A stretch of 64,000 nucleotides of DNA, from positions 1,054,001-1,118,000 of the forward strand of contig JAHQRK010000005.1 in assembly GCA_019828595.1 (NCBI GenBank), in the 5' to 3' direction. The DNA is from Aphanomyces cochlioides. Taxonomy: Eukaryota; Oomycota; Saprolegniomycetes; Saprolegniales; Verrucalvaceae. The notes under the pieces are model-generated. The model made no database searches. It worked only from the letters and a program-made list of their open reading frames with translations, and had not been told where the DNA came from. Numbering within the stretch: position 1 is the stretch's first letter; every line of letters starts with the position of its first letter. Below are positions 19,378 through 29,509 of the stretch, in pieces. Both the position numbers and the translations under genes were made by a program.

Positions 19378-20636
19378 CTACTTCTCAACACAGGCATAGA
19401 TGTAGTCTTTCAAAGCAATTCTAGCGTTGATTGCATGTTGTCCATCGACTGGATTTCGCTGGTGTAGACGAATAATATCCCCGCCAATATGCATCCATTC
19501 CTCTAATGCCGTGTCTTCACCGTCTGCCTCCAAGTTGAAACTGGTTGTCTCCAAATCAATCAACCAGTTGTGAAGGACCATAGTCGTCTCGATCACGCGC
19601 GCCATTTCTACGACCCATTTTTCAAACTTGTAAAGTTCAAGAGCAATACCGTCGGGAGTGCGATGTTCTAATGAACTCTTGAAAATACGAAATTTGTTCT
19701 TCCATTTCCCGAACGCTCTCTCCTCAGTTGTTCGTGTGCGGCTATGTATGTAGTTGTAGTACGACTCGTCTTCAGACATGGAATGTCGTATGTCGAAGGA
19801 AGTCATTACGTGCTGATATAGCTTGTACCCCGCGTCGGCGAGAAAATATGTCCCTGGAGGTATAATCTAGCTAGAGTTAGCTCAGTAATGCCAGAAACAG
19901 GTAACCTTGTGAGCATGCATGCCAAATTGAGATCTATTGAACAACGCTTTATCATTTTGAGAGCCTGATCGAATCGAGAAGGAAATAAAGCGCATCTTGT
20001 GGTCCACAACACCTACAACGCTGTAATAGAGGCCGTCTATATATTTAATAATACCTTGATTGCTGGAAAGCCTTTGCGGCAATACCATCCTTCGTGATCT
20101 TGGAACCGTTTGATGGGAATTAAGCTGCCATCAATGATGCCAACGACATTCGGAATGCCACCATACTGTTCAAACCCATTCATGATTGTAGTCCATTCAG
20201 TCGAGGTCTTTGGCAATGCTATGGTTTCTTCCATGTATGTCAAAACAACGTTTGTGACTTGTCGAACATAGTGATGCGTTCGAGTGGCGCTAATCCCAAA
20301 AACCTGTCCAGCCTCGGCAAATCCTGTTGAATGTGTAAGATAGAAGAGAGTAACAGCGACACGGTCACGAATTCCGAAAACAGTGTTGTGGTGGTTTCGC
20401 TCATTCACTCTGAGCCAACGGTCCTGCACACGAGAGACGATGGCTTTGAATGTAGTCTTCGAGCAACGAAGGTTGCGCTTGTACAAACCACCAAACTCAT
20501 TCGAGGACTGCACGGTCTTCCATGTTTCTGTCCGGAGCACAAATCTTGTGGACTGCCTTGAGATGGAGCGCACGGCTAAGACAACCTGCACGGCAGCGAG
20601 TGTTGCAGCGACAATGACGACGTGTTCGGCGTTCAT
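19378..20636 (-). CDS. PIF/Harbinger (HARBI1-like) DDE transposase, probably with lesion
   Basis: The first exon starts with the ATG at 20636 and runs to about 20055. It contains a helix-turn-helix-like region (TLFYLTHSTGFAEAGQVFGIS) and the first catalytic Asp (GIIDGSLIPIK). Exon 3 (19378-19866) follows a GT-AG intron (19867-19905) and has the second Asp (YFLADAGYKL) and the Glu (TTEERAFGKW), so the DDE set is present. A middle exon encodes GVVDHKMRFISFSIRSGSQN. The join between exon 1 and the middle exon (about 20037-20055) changes frame and I cannot find a splice that preserves the conserved residues, so there may be an indel. The enzyme would cut and paste the element in the nucleus with its Myb-like partner. 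Confidence 0.82.
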
Positions 20637-20712
20637 TTGGCTCTAGTGAAATGAGTGGCCGAGCAACTTGGAAAGCACAAAACACCAAAACACGACCAAA
20701 GTTTGACTCTCT

Positions 20713-20747
20713 GTCGTGTTTTAAAAAAAATGATTTTAAAACACGAC
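20713..20747. repeat. perfect 14-bp inverted repeat near Harbinger 3' flank
   Basis: GTCGTGTTTTAAAA (20713-20726) and its exact reverse complement (20734-20747) flank a 7-base loop. The same word, ACACGAC, appears just before at 20690. It lies upstream of the transposase and could be part of the element's end, but no matching terminal repeat was found on the other side. Confidence 0.6.
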
Positions 20748-20771
20748 GGAAACGATTCTGATTGGCTTCGT

Positions 20772-21596
20772 TCATTTTTCAAAGTTACTTGGAATTGGCC
20801 CTAAATACCGGTACTTTTCTTGAATAACATGCCATGTATCTCTAGTCTCTATACTTGCGAGGATGCCTTTCCACGCTGGTGGAGGCCACGACTGGGCTAG
20901 GAACGGCAACAGTTCAGGGCTGCAATCATAGGTTGGACTCTTGTGTCGAGCTGGACGATTCACGCGTCTTATGAATCAAAATAGCACGTTGAGGAGCCTT
21001 TTGAGCCCTTTGCTTTGATGGGCAACATGCGAAGTTCGTCCATGTAAATGTTCCTGCAATATGCGAACAGAGAGAAATGAAATGTTCTGTCGGACGTCCT
21101 TGCAGCAGAGCTCAACAGAGCCGACATGAATGCCGTGCCCTCTTCTTGCATCTCTTCGATCTCGCTATTGTCGCTTCGAAAGGTCAAATTCTTTGCTGAG
21201 AACCTCTTGATCCAGGCTGCATTGTTTGCCGTGCGTGCTCGCGTTGGGTTGTTCCAAAAGCCATTCACGCCCGTGACGAGTTGCACGTAAGAGATCATCT
21301 CGACATTTATCTCTCCATCCTGAATGCTACCACCGGGGTGTGTGATGCGATATATCTCATCAATATCGCGTCCATTCTGTTTCTGTCGTGAAAGCTTGGT
21401 CTTTAGGGTTGTCATTCGCTTCGTTTGCGCTTTCCTTTCGCTTCCATGAGCCTCTAGTTGAAATCGGATGACTGCGCTGCGTGTTCGTGCCGTCAAGTCG
21501 TCGAAATTCGCCCCCCCCGTGGAGCTCCAATTTGACGAACTGACTCAAACTTCTACGATCCGGGGGACGATCTTCGACCTCAAGATGACATGACAA
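20772..21596 (-). pseudogene. unrecognised gene in pieces
   Basis: Three minus-strand ORFs are likely parts of one gene: 21360-21596 (MSCHLEVEDRPPDRRS, then FVKLELHGGG), 20969-21496 (175 codons, basic then mixed, with DIDEIYRITHPGG and VTGVNGFWNNPTRAR) and 20772-20963 (PTYDCSPELLPFLAQSWPPP). The first two frames meet at a run of eight C (21510-21517); one base fewer joins HGGANFDDLTART in frame. A further shift lies near 20965. I do not recognise the family. It may be a decayed host gene or transposon cargo next to the Harbinger element. Confidence 0.45.
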
Positions 21597-21619
21597 AGAT
21601 TCTTACGAGCTACATACCA

Positions 21620-22598
21620 CGTTCAGACGGCGCTGTGTTGTGGAAGGAACAAGAATCGCCACAACGACTCCACGGTCTCGTTTGCCAAGTGTTTTCAACG
21701 ACAGTTTAGGCAGACGCTTACTCGCCGCGATACTATGTGCAATGGGGATTATTCTGACGACACTGAAGACAAGACAAACAATGATCTCTCGTGGCAAGTA
21801 GTCAAAGGTTGTCGGGTCGTCAAAATGAGTTGAAGCAACGCAATTTCAAAATGCCTCTCACCTTAAAGTGAGCGAAAAATTCATTCAAAAGGCGACCTAG
21901 CATCGAAGCCACCTCGAGGGTCAAAGATAGACCAAAGTTTCAACAATGCACGCGACATCGTGTGGTTTTCGACCGCACGATCATTTTGCTGTCTCGTTTT
22001 GATAGTACCAGTACTAACAAAGTTAATGGTGTTCAATGTACAATTATAAAATATGACAGGTTATAATTGATCGAGGTACTCATATCCATACTCCATAGTC
22101 GCCGGTTGACATATTCTAGGGGCGATCTGAGTCCAAGCGCATTCAAACGCAAAGTCAACGGGAACTGCAGACTTGGGAGCCTCATTGTTCTGAATAGATT
22201 GAGCTCTCAAAGCAACTACTTACGGGGGCAACACCTCGCCTTTAGAAAATTCCATAGTTGGATTTCTTGATGCATCTCTCAATATCAATGGCTATATCCT
22301 CTCACCGCATCCATTAGCAGTAGAACTATTCTCAACGACAACACTAAGTGGCTTTTTGCATTCTCAAATGAACAAGGCTACATGACTGGTCATCAGTGTC
22401 ACTCAACATGGTCCATACACTCAACCGACAACTCCCAACCCCCTGGGCCATTTGCCTTCAGGGGCACGCCAACATGGCATTCACTTTGACACTCAATTAC
22501 CATGAAACGGTGCATTGAACAATTGTAAGAATCCTTGAAAGTTAAATCCAGGCACTCGTAGCAGTCCAATACCCCTTATAATTTATATATTTGTATAC
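21620..22598. other. intergenic, nothing recognised
   Basis: Nearly 1 kb without family features. Short ORFs only. The base composition becomes AT-rich toward the miniature element that starts near 22599. Confidence 0.45.
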
Positions 22599-23305
22599 TA
22601 CGGTATTTCCTGTAAGGTTGTCACCAATATTTTTTCCCATTGAGTTGTCACCACTGATATAATTATTTAAATGATTCATACAAATTTATAGTATACATTT
22701 ATAATATTGTGCTTTTGCTGTAAATTTCTATTTTTTGCGTGATTTCTCAATTTCAGTGCAATGACTCCTTGAACCGCGCCAGAGGGAAAATATGGCGATA
22801 AGCTTCTTTAAAGCGGGTCCGTCCTAGCTCAACTATTGCTTATCATCAATTTCAAGCATTATTCATCGTTGTGGCGAGCAAAATCTAATGCGTGTCGATT
22901 TTAACCCACTATTTCATCCAGGATTTGTGAAATCGTACATGCTGCGAAGTTAGTGAGCATTTTGCTCAGTCAAAACAGCCGCATCTTGCGTCACACGCTC
23001 CTCGCGGCTTCCTTAAGAATTATTTGAATCATCTCGTCTGTCTGTATGAGCGGGTTCGTGTTCATGCGTTGCAGTTGGCAAACCTGGACCCAAATGAGCG
23101 TTGAAGGTTTTCATTCTCCCAAACTGGAGTCAGCCACTCGTAAAGTCGACATACGACTGCGAGGTGTTCTTGATAATAATATGATTGGTAGAAAAGTCTA
23201 ATTTTTACCCAATCAAATGTACCTCATTTTGATATCTGATTTCCTTTGGACTTGTCACCATTTTCGAAAATCATTCGTGGTGACAACCTTACGGGAAATA
23301 CGGTA
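22599..23305. mobile_element. miniature inverted-repeat element, ~707 bp
   Basis: The left end TACGGTATTTCC(T)GTAAGG and its continuation TTGTCACCA are the reverse complement, with two mismatches, of the right end around 23278-23305 (TGGTGACAACC...GGAAATACGGTA). The terminal repeat is about 28 bases. TA-rich flanks (TATAC before, TATATT after) leave the target duplication ambiguous. There is no ORF of note inside. A second TTGTCACC word repeats inside each end (22638 region; 23255 region). Confidence 0.75.
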
Positions 23306-23698
23306 TATATTGTTACATACACTCTAAATTGTGAACGGGGTGAAAAATGTATCTATTTTTCCAAATCTATTCGAAATCTATAGCCAATCAGAATCGAGTA
23401 TTTGTCTTCTTGACAAAAACACACACAAAACACACATTCAAAACTTTACTTTATTGAATGTACTTTCACATTACACTTGAACTCACTAAACCTGAATAAT
23501 ATTTCAATTTTTGTCAAAAATACAAATTTCAGTGAAAAAGACAATATAAGAGTTATATGAAGTTGCTAAGAATATGTTGATTGCCCTATCCCTGAGCTCG
23601 ATCACAGACAGGAAACTTTGATCGTGCAACACATGACGATATGAAACACACTCGAGCGCGCCACTTGGCATTTTCGCTTTTGCCTCTCGAGTCGCAGC
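23306..23698. other. AT-rich intergenic before a finger gene
   Basis: About 390 bases, AT-rich, with a run of ACACAAAACACACA near 23430. It contains the promoter region of the finger gene at 23699. No other feature seen. Confidence 0.45.
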
Positions 23699-24186
23699 AT
23701 GACGACGTTTGTCAAGTGCCTCTTTCGAGACTGTACGCAGCCAGCCGCCGACGCTGGCAAATGCTCGACGCATAAATATCGCCTTCAATGCCAAACGCCA
23801 GGCTGTGGCAACCAAGTGTACGCACGATATCGCTGTGTTCGGCACGGAGGAAAGCGTCTGTGCCGGTATCCTAGCTGCACTGGAAATGCCCGAAGTCATG
23901 GGTTTTGCTGTCGCCATGGAGCCAAAGCCAGCGCGAGAATGTGTGAAGAACCAGGTTGCAGTAGTGTCGCCCATGCTCGACTTCGGTGTGTCGACATGGA
24001 GGTGGCCGCAAGTGTCAATATCGAGACTGCACATCCTACTCGCGCTCCAATGGATTCTGCCAGCGGCATCTTGTCGTCTCGAGGCAGCAGCAAACTCCAC
24101 AGGTCGATCAAAGCCAACAGATGCAGACACAAATCCCTCGACAGCCAACACATCAAGATATGGCGTACATCATCTACTTTACCTAA
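23699..24186 (+). pseudogene. Cys/His-repeat ('WRKY19-like') finger protein, copy 1, frameshifted
   Basis: The ATG at 23699 begins MTTFVKCLFRDCTQPAADAG and a series of Cys/His units follows with the pattern C-x3-4-C-x7-GxC-x2-H: KCSTHKYRLQC, YARYRCVRHGGKRLC, GFCCRHGAK, and C..PGCSSVAHARLRC. In oomycetes such proteins are often named WRKY transcription factor 19 homologs because of the HGGG(R/K) fingers; they are presumably DNA- or RNA-binding. After LRCV the frame shifts by one base (near 23990); the next unit, CRHGGGRKCQYRDCTSYSR and GFCQRH, continues in another frame and ends at 24186 with a Gln-rich tail. One missing base would explain it. It lacks the C-terminal 'LEYF' motif found in copies 2-4. 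Confidence 0.8.
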
Positions 24187-24541
24187 AGACACGCAACGCG
24201 TTTCATTCTTCCAAGTTGATCGCATGAACATTTGTCCTTCGATGAATCAGACAAAGTTTGATGGCGCTGCCTCACAAATGTCCATCAAGTCCATCTCTTC
24301 TTCCATAAGAAACCATACAATATGGGCAGCGTGGGGGGCATTTGCGGGAAGCGGAAGCAGCTGGAGCATGAAGACTATCAGCATTGAAGATTGTTAAAAT
24401 CGCTGTTCACAGCTAAACGGCGAGTTCGATGGCTTCGTCTGTCTCGCTGTGCCTATGTGATGGTCCACCAGAGGCGTCTGCCTCGTGTACTTCGTCTTGC
24501 TGAAAAGCCAAGCGGAATTCAACGTAATGATTTCTTACATA

Positions 24542-26263
24542 TTAAGCAGCGGCGGAGTTTTCATTCCTTGCAGCTCGGCGTGCCGCTTGTTCACGAGCGC
24601 CAAGGACACGGTTCACAGCATTGACATACGCCGAGGCGGAAGCAACCAAAATGTCCGTGTTGGCACCATGACCAACATACTGTCGGCGGCGACTGACACC
24701 CGTTTGAGGATTCAAGCCGCTTTCAGCGATCGTTTCAAATTCGCTCAGACGAACGGTCACTTCACCGAGGGCACCTGTGCCATCCGTGATACTTTCGACA
24801 GTGTACTCGTTCAGCTTGAGGTCACCGCTGCCCGTAGCACGCGTGATGGCGGTGAACATGGCCTCGATAGGACCAGTGCCCATAGCAGCTTCACTAACTT
24901 CAGTGCCATCCTTGAACGTGACCGTGACAGTCGCAGTGGGCTTGACAAGGTTGCCAGCCGTGACGTGGACCGAGTCGAGCGTCCAGAAGGGTTCAGGCTT
25001 GTACAAATCGTCGTTCACAATCGCTTCCATGTCGGCATCCGTCACTGTCTTCTTCTCATCAGCCAAGACTTTGAACTTTTCGACAAAGTGGTCCAATTGC
25101 TCAGGGGTCAAGTCGGCATAGCCAAGTTCAGCAAGGCGCTTGCTGTAAGCATGGCGACCACTGTGCTTACCCAAGACCATGCGGTTTTCGGTGAGACCGA
25201 CAGATTCAGGCAACATGATTTCGTACGTGGCTTGGTGCTTGAGCACACCGTCTTGGTGAATACCAGATTCGTGGGCAAAAGCATTGGCACCAACGATAGC
25301 CTTGTTGGGTTGGATCGCAATGCCAGTGTAGTGGCTCACCATGCGACTGTTCTTCATGATGTGCGTCGATTCAATGTTGGTGTAGACGGGATACAAATGC
25401 GGACGAGTTCGCAGAGTCATCACGACTTCTTCCAACGACGTGTTACCAGCACGTTCACCAATACCGTTCATGGTCACTTCGACTTGTCGAGCACCACCAA
25501 GGACACCTGCAAGGGTGTTGGCCGTGGCCAAACCCAAATCGTTGTGGCAATGCGTCGAGAAGACAACCTTTTCACTGCCTGGAGTATTCTTCTTCAAGTG
25601 AGCAATCAACGCGCCATATTCATCAGGCACAGTGTATCCGACAGTGTCGGGAATGTTGAGCGTAGTGGCACCAGCGGCAATCACTTCAGCCAACACATCG
25701 CACAAAAAGTCAGGGTCACTTCGGCCAGCATCTTCAGGAGAGAATTCAACTTGAGCGCTCAACGATGCAGCAAATTTGACAGCTTCAGCAGCACGTCGAA
25801 TGCACTCATCGCGGGAAATCTTGAGCTTGTACTTGAGATGGATATCGGACGTCGCAAAGAACAAGTGGATGCGGTGGTTTGGTGCGTGCTTGACGGCATC
25901 ATAGCATCGTTGAATATCCTTTTCAGTCGCGCGTGCCAGACCGCAAATCGTCATAAAGTCTGGATTCGATGCGCGTGTGAGAGGTCCAATTTCCTGTGCA
26001 ATGGCCGACACGGCATCAAAATCACCAGGCGAGGCAATGGGAAAACCCGCTTCGCACACATCAACGCCCATGCCATGCAATCCCTTGGCAATCTGCAGTT
26101 TTTCGTGGAAACTCATCGTCGCACCAGGCGATTGCTCGCCATCTCGGAGCGTTGTGTCAAAGATGATCAAGCGTTCCTTGCCTGCAGTAGCGGCTGGCGT
26201 AGCACTGGAGAAAGCGCGGCTAATGGAGGAAACACGAGAGGATGCTCGTTTGAAGGCCAGCAT
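24542..26263 (-). CDS. leuA: 2-isopropylmalate synthase, probably mitochondrial
   Basis: 573 aa from the ATG at 26263 ([20 protein letters not shown]), an Arg/Ser-rich, acid-free leader typical of mitochondrial import; an ATG 22 codons upstream would spoil it, so I reject that one. The catalytic barrel shows [24 protein letters not shown], the metal-binding HCHNDLGLA and [11 protein letters not shown]. The C-terminal regulatory LeuA dimer domain ([14 protein letters not shown], then [21 protein letters not shown], and [21 protein letters not shown]) should bind leucine as feedback inhibitor. The enzyme joins acetyl-CoA and 2-oxoisovalerate, the first committed step to leucine. No intron or lesion. 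A 632-codon ORF lies on the opposite strand and is a shadow. It is unrelated to its neighbours and looks like a core host gene. Confidence 0.97.
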   Translation of the reverse strand: MLAFKRASSRVSSISRAFSSATPAATAGKERLIIFDTTLRDGEQSPGATMSFHEKLQIAKGLHGMGVDVCEAGFPIASPGDFDAVSAIAQEIGPLTRASNPDFMTICGLARATEKDIQRCYDAVKHAPNHRIHLFFATSDIHLKYKLKISRDECIRRAAEAVKFAASLSAQVEFSPEDAGRSDPDFLCDVLAEVIAAGATTLNIPDTVGYTVPDEYGALIAHLKKNTPGSEKVVFSTHCHNDLGLATANTLAGVLGGARQVEVTMNGIGERAGNTSLEEVVMTLRTRPHLYPVYTNIESTHIMKNSRMVSHYTGIAIQPNKAIVGANAFAHESGIHQDGVLKHQATYEIMLPESVGLTENRMVLGKHSGRHAYSKRLAELGYADLTPEQLDHFVEKFKVLADEKKTVTDADMEAIVNDDLYKPEPFWTLDSVHVTAGNLVKPTATVTVTFKDGTEVSEAAMGTGPIEAMFTAITRATGSGDLKLNEYTVESITDGTGALGEVTVRLSEFETIAESGLNPQTGVSRRRQYVGHGANTDILVASASAYVNAVNRVLGAREQAARRAARNENSAAA

Positions 26264-27374
26264 CGCGGAGACCGTGGAAATGGAAAAATGGAAGATCCCT
26301 TCAAGTGTGCAAGATGTGTGGTTGCACAAACAGGAATTTTCATAAAAAGTCCAAATTCACCAATCAAATGGCTCCAAAATTGACGCAAGTTTGAATCCCA
26401 TATATTTCCCTGTTGAAAATTGTACTAATGAAGTACATTTCTGTTTGCCCAAACACCAAATCCATGCTTGAGGCTCTCTGCCAAGCGAATCCGCGTGTGA
26501 TCCAGCTGCCTTGACGACAATGGATTGGTGATTCGTGTCCAGCATTACAACACGACTGACGTTGTCATTGGATTGGCAGATCTTTGAGGCGTGTTTAGGA
26601 CGCTAGATCGTCTTGACGCTAGTGGCGTTTGTAAAACGAGCCCAAAAGGACGATTATGGAGGTTGGTCCAGCGTCGTGGACGTCAGTTTATTGCCGAGGA
26701 GGATGGCTCGCCATCCCCTCTTGGTTGATTTACTGTGAAGTGATTATGGGTGCATCCAGGCAGGTGGCTTTGGTTTAATGAGCTGTTTCATGTCAGCTCC
26801 CTTGTATGGAACTTGAGCAGATTGTAAGGAGCTGTCTGTTGAACGGCGAAACGTCTGCCACTTCGACTGACTGTCGCCACGCTCTGTGTGACTGCACAAT
26901 TGTATTTGCTCTCTTTCGCAAACCAACTTGAACTCTTTCTTTACAAGCATGTCACATGTGTGTTACCAACTGTTTATACAAGACTGAGGTATAACTTGAA
27001 AAGGCAAAGTCACTTACACAGTCAATCAAACTTCAAGTTCAAAGAAACATAAATGGATCTTGGCGTATGGATAAAATGCTGAGGATTCGTGGCGATTTCA
27101 CCAGCAGCTCCAACCATGAGAATGTTATTTCCGTCTCCAGGCAAGCAGCAGCATGAGAGCAAGCATCATGGAGAACTTTGTACGGATTGACTGGTTGTGG
27201 CGGTGCTCTATATTTCCACGCTACCAATTCTGTCGTTCACAACGCTTTCATCTCAATCGATCCAGAGGCTGCTGTGACTAACTGTAGTCTTGATGTCAAA
27301 ATCAATGAAACGAAACAAACGGCATCCTATCCATGGCACTCAAAATCAACGAAACATTCCTAGGAAAGCACCCA
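26264..27374. other. intergenic, leuA promoter region and beyond
   Basis: About 1.1 kb. The part next to 26263 should be the 5' flank of the isopropylmalate synthase gene. No ORF with family features, RNA gene or repeat was recognised. Confidence 0.45.
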
Positions 27375-27398
27375 GACGCCCTGCCGAGGCAGGGCGTC
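27375..27398. repeat. perfect 11-bp GC-rich stem-loop
   Basis: GACGCCCTGCC and GGCAGGGCGTC are exact inverted repeats around a 2-base centre (GA). It is the only strongly GC-rich hairpin in this interval and lies 250 bases upstream of the NIPA-like transporter. Function unknown. Confidence 0.7.
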
Positions 27399-27620
27399 GA
27401 AGATTTAAAAGGGGATTGCTAGCCAGAGGCAGCGTCGTTTCCACTTGAGCTCATCGAGGCTATTTCGAGACGAGAGTGCATTCTTTAGATGCAGGAAAGG
27501 TTGCAATGACCATGACTTCACAGATACAAGTTGATTTAACCGGATTCCCATGAATTTCCGGATAAGCTTTTGTTTAGCATCGTGAAGCGGCATCTTCCCA
27601 AAACCACCGTCAAAAGTGTC

Positions 27621-28674
27621 ATGGTTGGGTTGGTCGGATGGCCGCTGGGCCTCATGCTGAGCTTCGTCGCATCCATCATTGGTGTATTGGGGAAAATTAT
27701 GGTCAAGCTGTCGTACCAGCCAAAGCTCTCGCCGCAATCGACTGAAGCACGCTTCTGGTGGGGTAGCGGCATGGTCTTGGTCGTTCTCGTCAACCCTGTG
27801 CTGTGCATAACTGCGTTCAAGTTTGCACCACAGTCGCTCCTTGCACCTATGGGCGGGATGTGCATCGTTTGGAACACTGTGTTTTCACCCTACGTCTTGA
27901 GCGAACATCTCCGTCGACAGGTAGGCTCAAGACTGTGTTTACGATGGCTCACTTTCTAACGGGATAGGACATCATTGGTGCGGCTATCATTTTCCTCGGA
28001 TGCGTCGTTGTCGGTGGCGTGGGCAGCCATGAAACACACGATATACCGATCGATGAACTCGCGTCGCATTTCACCTCGCCGCTCTTCCTCGTCTACATTA
28101 GCGCGTACATAACTCTTGTGATTGGCCTCTTGCGCCAAGCATACCCGGCACTCCTACAAGTTTGGGACGGCTACACTACTTATGCCAGTACCTACACGAC
28201 TACATGCTGCCGCGTTTCCTTGGCATCTCTCGCTGGGAGTATCTGTGGACAAATGTATTGCATGACGGCATTGCTCCGATTGATGCACAACGAGCCAAAG
28301 GTAACTGCCCTCCACGAAATCTGCAGGTTTAGAGATGCCTATAGGTAGTGTTCAGTTCTCCTCTCGTGTACTTCGTAGCAGTGGGAGCCCTCACGTTTGC
28401 ATTGTCTGGCCTGTACTTGATGAATCTCGCGCTGAAGCTCTACGACGCGCTCTTTGTCATTTACATCTATGAAGCGACACTCATGTTGGGCGGTGCAGTC
28501 TCTGGCATTTGCTTCTTTGATGACATGAAGGACTTGGGCATGTGGCACTGGGTCTCCTATGGCTTTGGCATTTTGACCATCTTGATTGGCATCTTTGTCA
28601 TCGCTCATGGCGAACGACAGCCGCGTCAGCCATACTTGGATGACCTCCATGGTGTCAAGCAAACTCTATTGTAG
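27621..28674 (+). CDS. NIPA-like (DUF803) magnesium transporter, three exons
   Basis: Exons 27621-27920, 27968-28300 and 28345-28674, with introns of 47 and 44 bases (GT-AG), give 320 aa. The order of segments matches the NIPA/DUF803 family of Mg2+ and related cation transporters: WPLGLMLSFVASIIGVLGKI, then a helix after WWGSGM, APQSLLAPMGGMCIVWNT, the FSPYVLSEHL loop, IIGAAIIFLGCVVVGGVG, and C-terminal helices (VYFVAVGALTFALSG, YEATLMLGGAVSGICFF, FGILTILIGIFVI). About eight to nine membrane helices are likely. The start at 27621 is the first ATG in frame; an in-frame TAA lies at 27537, so a short upstream exon is possible. It is a housekeeping-type gene with no lesion. Confidence 0.88.
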
Positions 28675-28768
28675 CATGTATTGCCGGATTGGATTCTAAC
28701 AAAGATATGCGTGTGGACTCAAACAAGAAATGTCTTTGACGTTACGAGCTCTACAAGAAAGAAGCTAA

Positions 28769-29509
28769 CTAGTCGACGTTCTTGACTCGGCTGGCGTATT
28801 GCTCAATGTGGTAGGAGGTTGGTCGAATCGTGCGTTGGAAAGTTGGGCGAGCCTTGACAGCTTCAAATGCAGTCTTGAGCACTGGAGCTTCGGCAAAAAT
28901 ATCAAGCTTGCGGTAGTGGGAAAGCAAGGCTTCGAAACGGTACAAAAAGGGCGAGATGATGATTTCTGCGCTGCTGAGCTCAGCACCAAGCAAATATGGA
29001 CCTTGCGAACGGTATGCCTTAGCATTTTGGCTATAGATCGTTTCGAGTTCCTTCACTGTTTCAAGCACTTCTTCCTTGGCCTTTTCATCGCCACTTGACG
29101 TGTATACATAGAACGGACGGGCTTCAAATTTGGCAACGACAAGTTGAGCGAGGGAAGAGGCCTTGGGGTCATCGCGGCGGAAGAGAGCTCCATTGTTGTA
29201 CTTGGCATCAAGGTATTGCGCAACGATGGCCGATTCATAAACGGGAAATCCATTGTCGAGCAAATAAGGGACCGTCCAGTAGCGGTTGAATTTTTCCGCG
29301 TAGCTGTCGGGCATGTTGGCGAGGGAGACTTCAACGACTTCAAAAGGGGCATTCACTTCGATGGCAGTCCACAACGCGCGCTGGCCAAAAGGGCACGAAA
29401 TGTTGTTGAAGAGGCGAAGTTTGCCGTCTTCTTGGTGGAAAGCTTCGAGCTCTTCGTTCGAGTAATTGGCGAAGTCGGTCGAAGGATACGTGGGTTGGAA
29501 GTCGGCCAT
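28769..29509 (-). CDS. glutathione S-transferase, Omega/Lambda-like (GST3)
   Basis: 246 aa from the ATG at 29509 (MADFQPTYPSTDF). The active-site motif is SCPFGQRALW (Cys-Pro-Phe-Gly), followed by VPYLLDNGF, YESAIVAQYL and GPYLLGAELSSAEI. It is paralogous to GST1 and GST2 but more diverged and lies 10 kb away in the opposite orientation. The upstream ATG at 29719 would add 70 residues not shared with the paralogs and is rejected. Position 117 of the family consensus (NRYGTVPY) reads NRYWTVPY here, a Gly-to-Trp change just before the cis-Pro loop, which might alter glutathione binding. A cytosolic detoxification or redox role is likely. Confidence 0.94.
   Translation of the reverse strand: MADFQPTYPSTDFANYSNEELEAFHQEDGKLRLFNNISCPFGQRALWTAIEVNAPFEVVEVSLANMPDSYAEKFNRYWTVPYLLDNGFPVYESAIVAQYLDAKYNNGALFRRDDPKASSLAQLVVAKFEARPFYVYTSSGDEKAKEEVLETVKELETIYSQNAKAYRSQGPYLLGAELSSAEIIISPFLYRFEALLSHYRKLDIFAEAPVLKTAFEAVKARPTFQRTIRPTSYHIEQYASRVKNVD

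Noticed and set aside
24485..26383. 632-codon plus-strand ORF
   Set aside because: It lies exactly opposite the 2-isopropylmalate synthase gene, which has all family motifs. The open antisense frame is a by-product of codon usage and low minus-strand stop potential.
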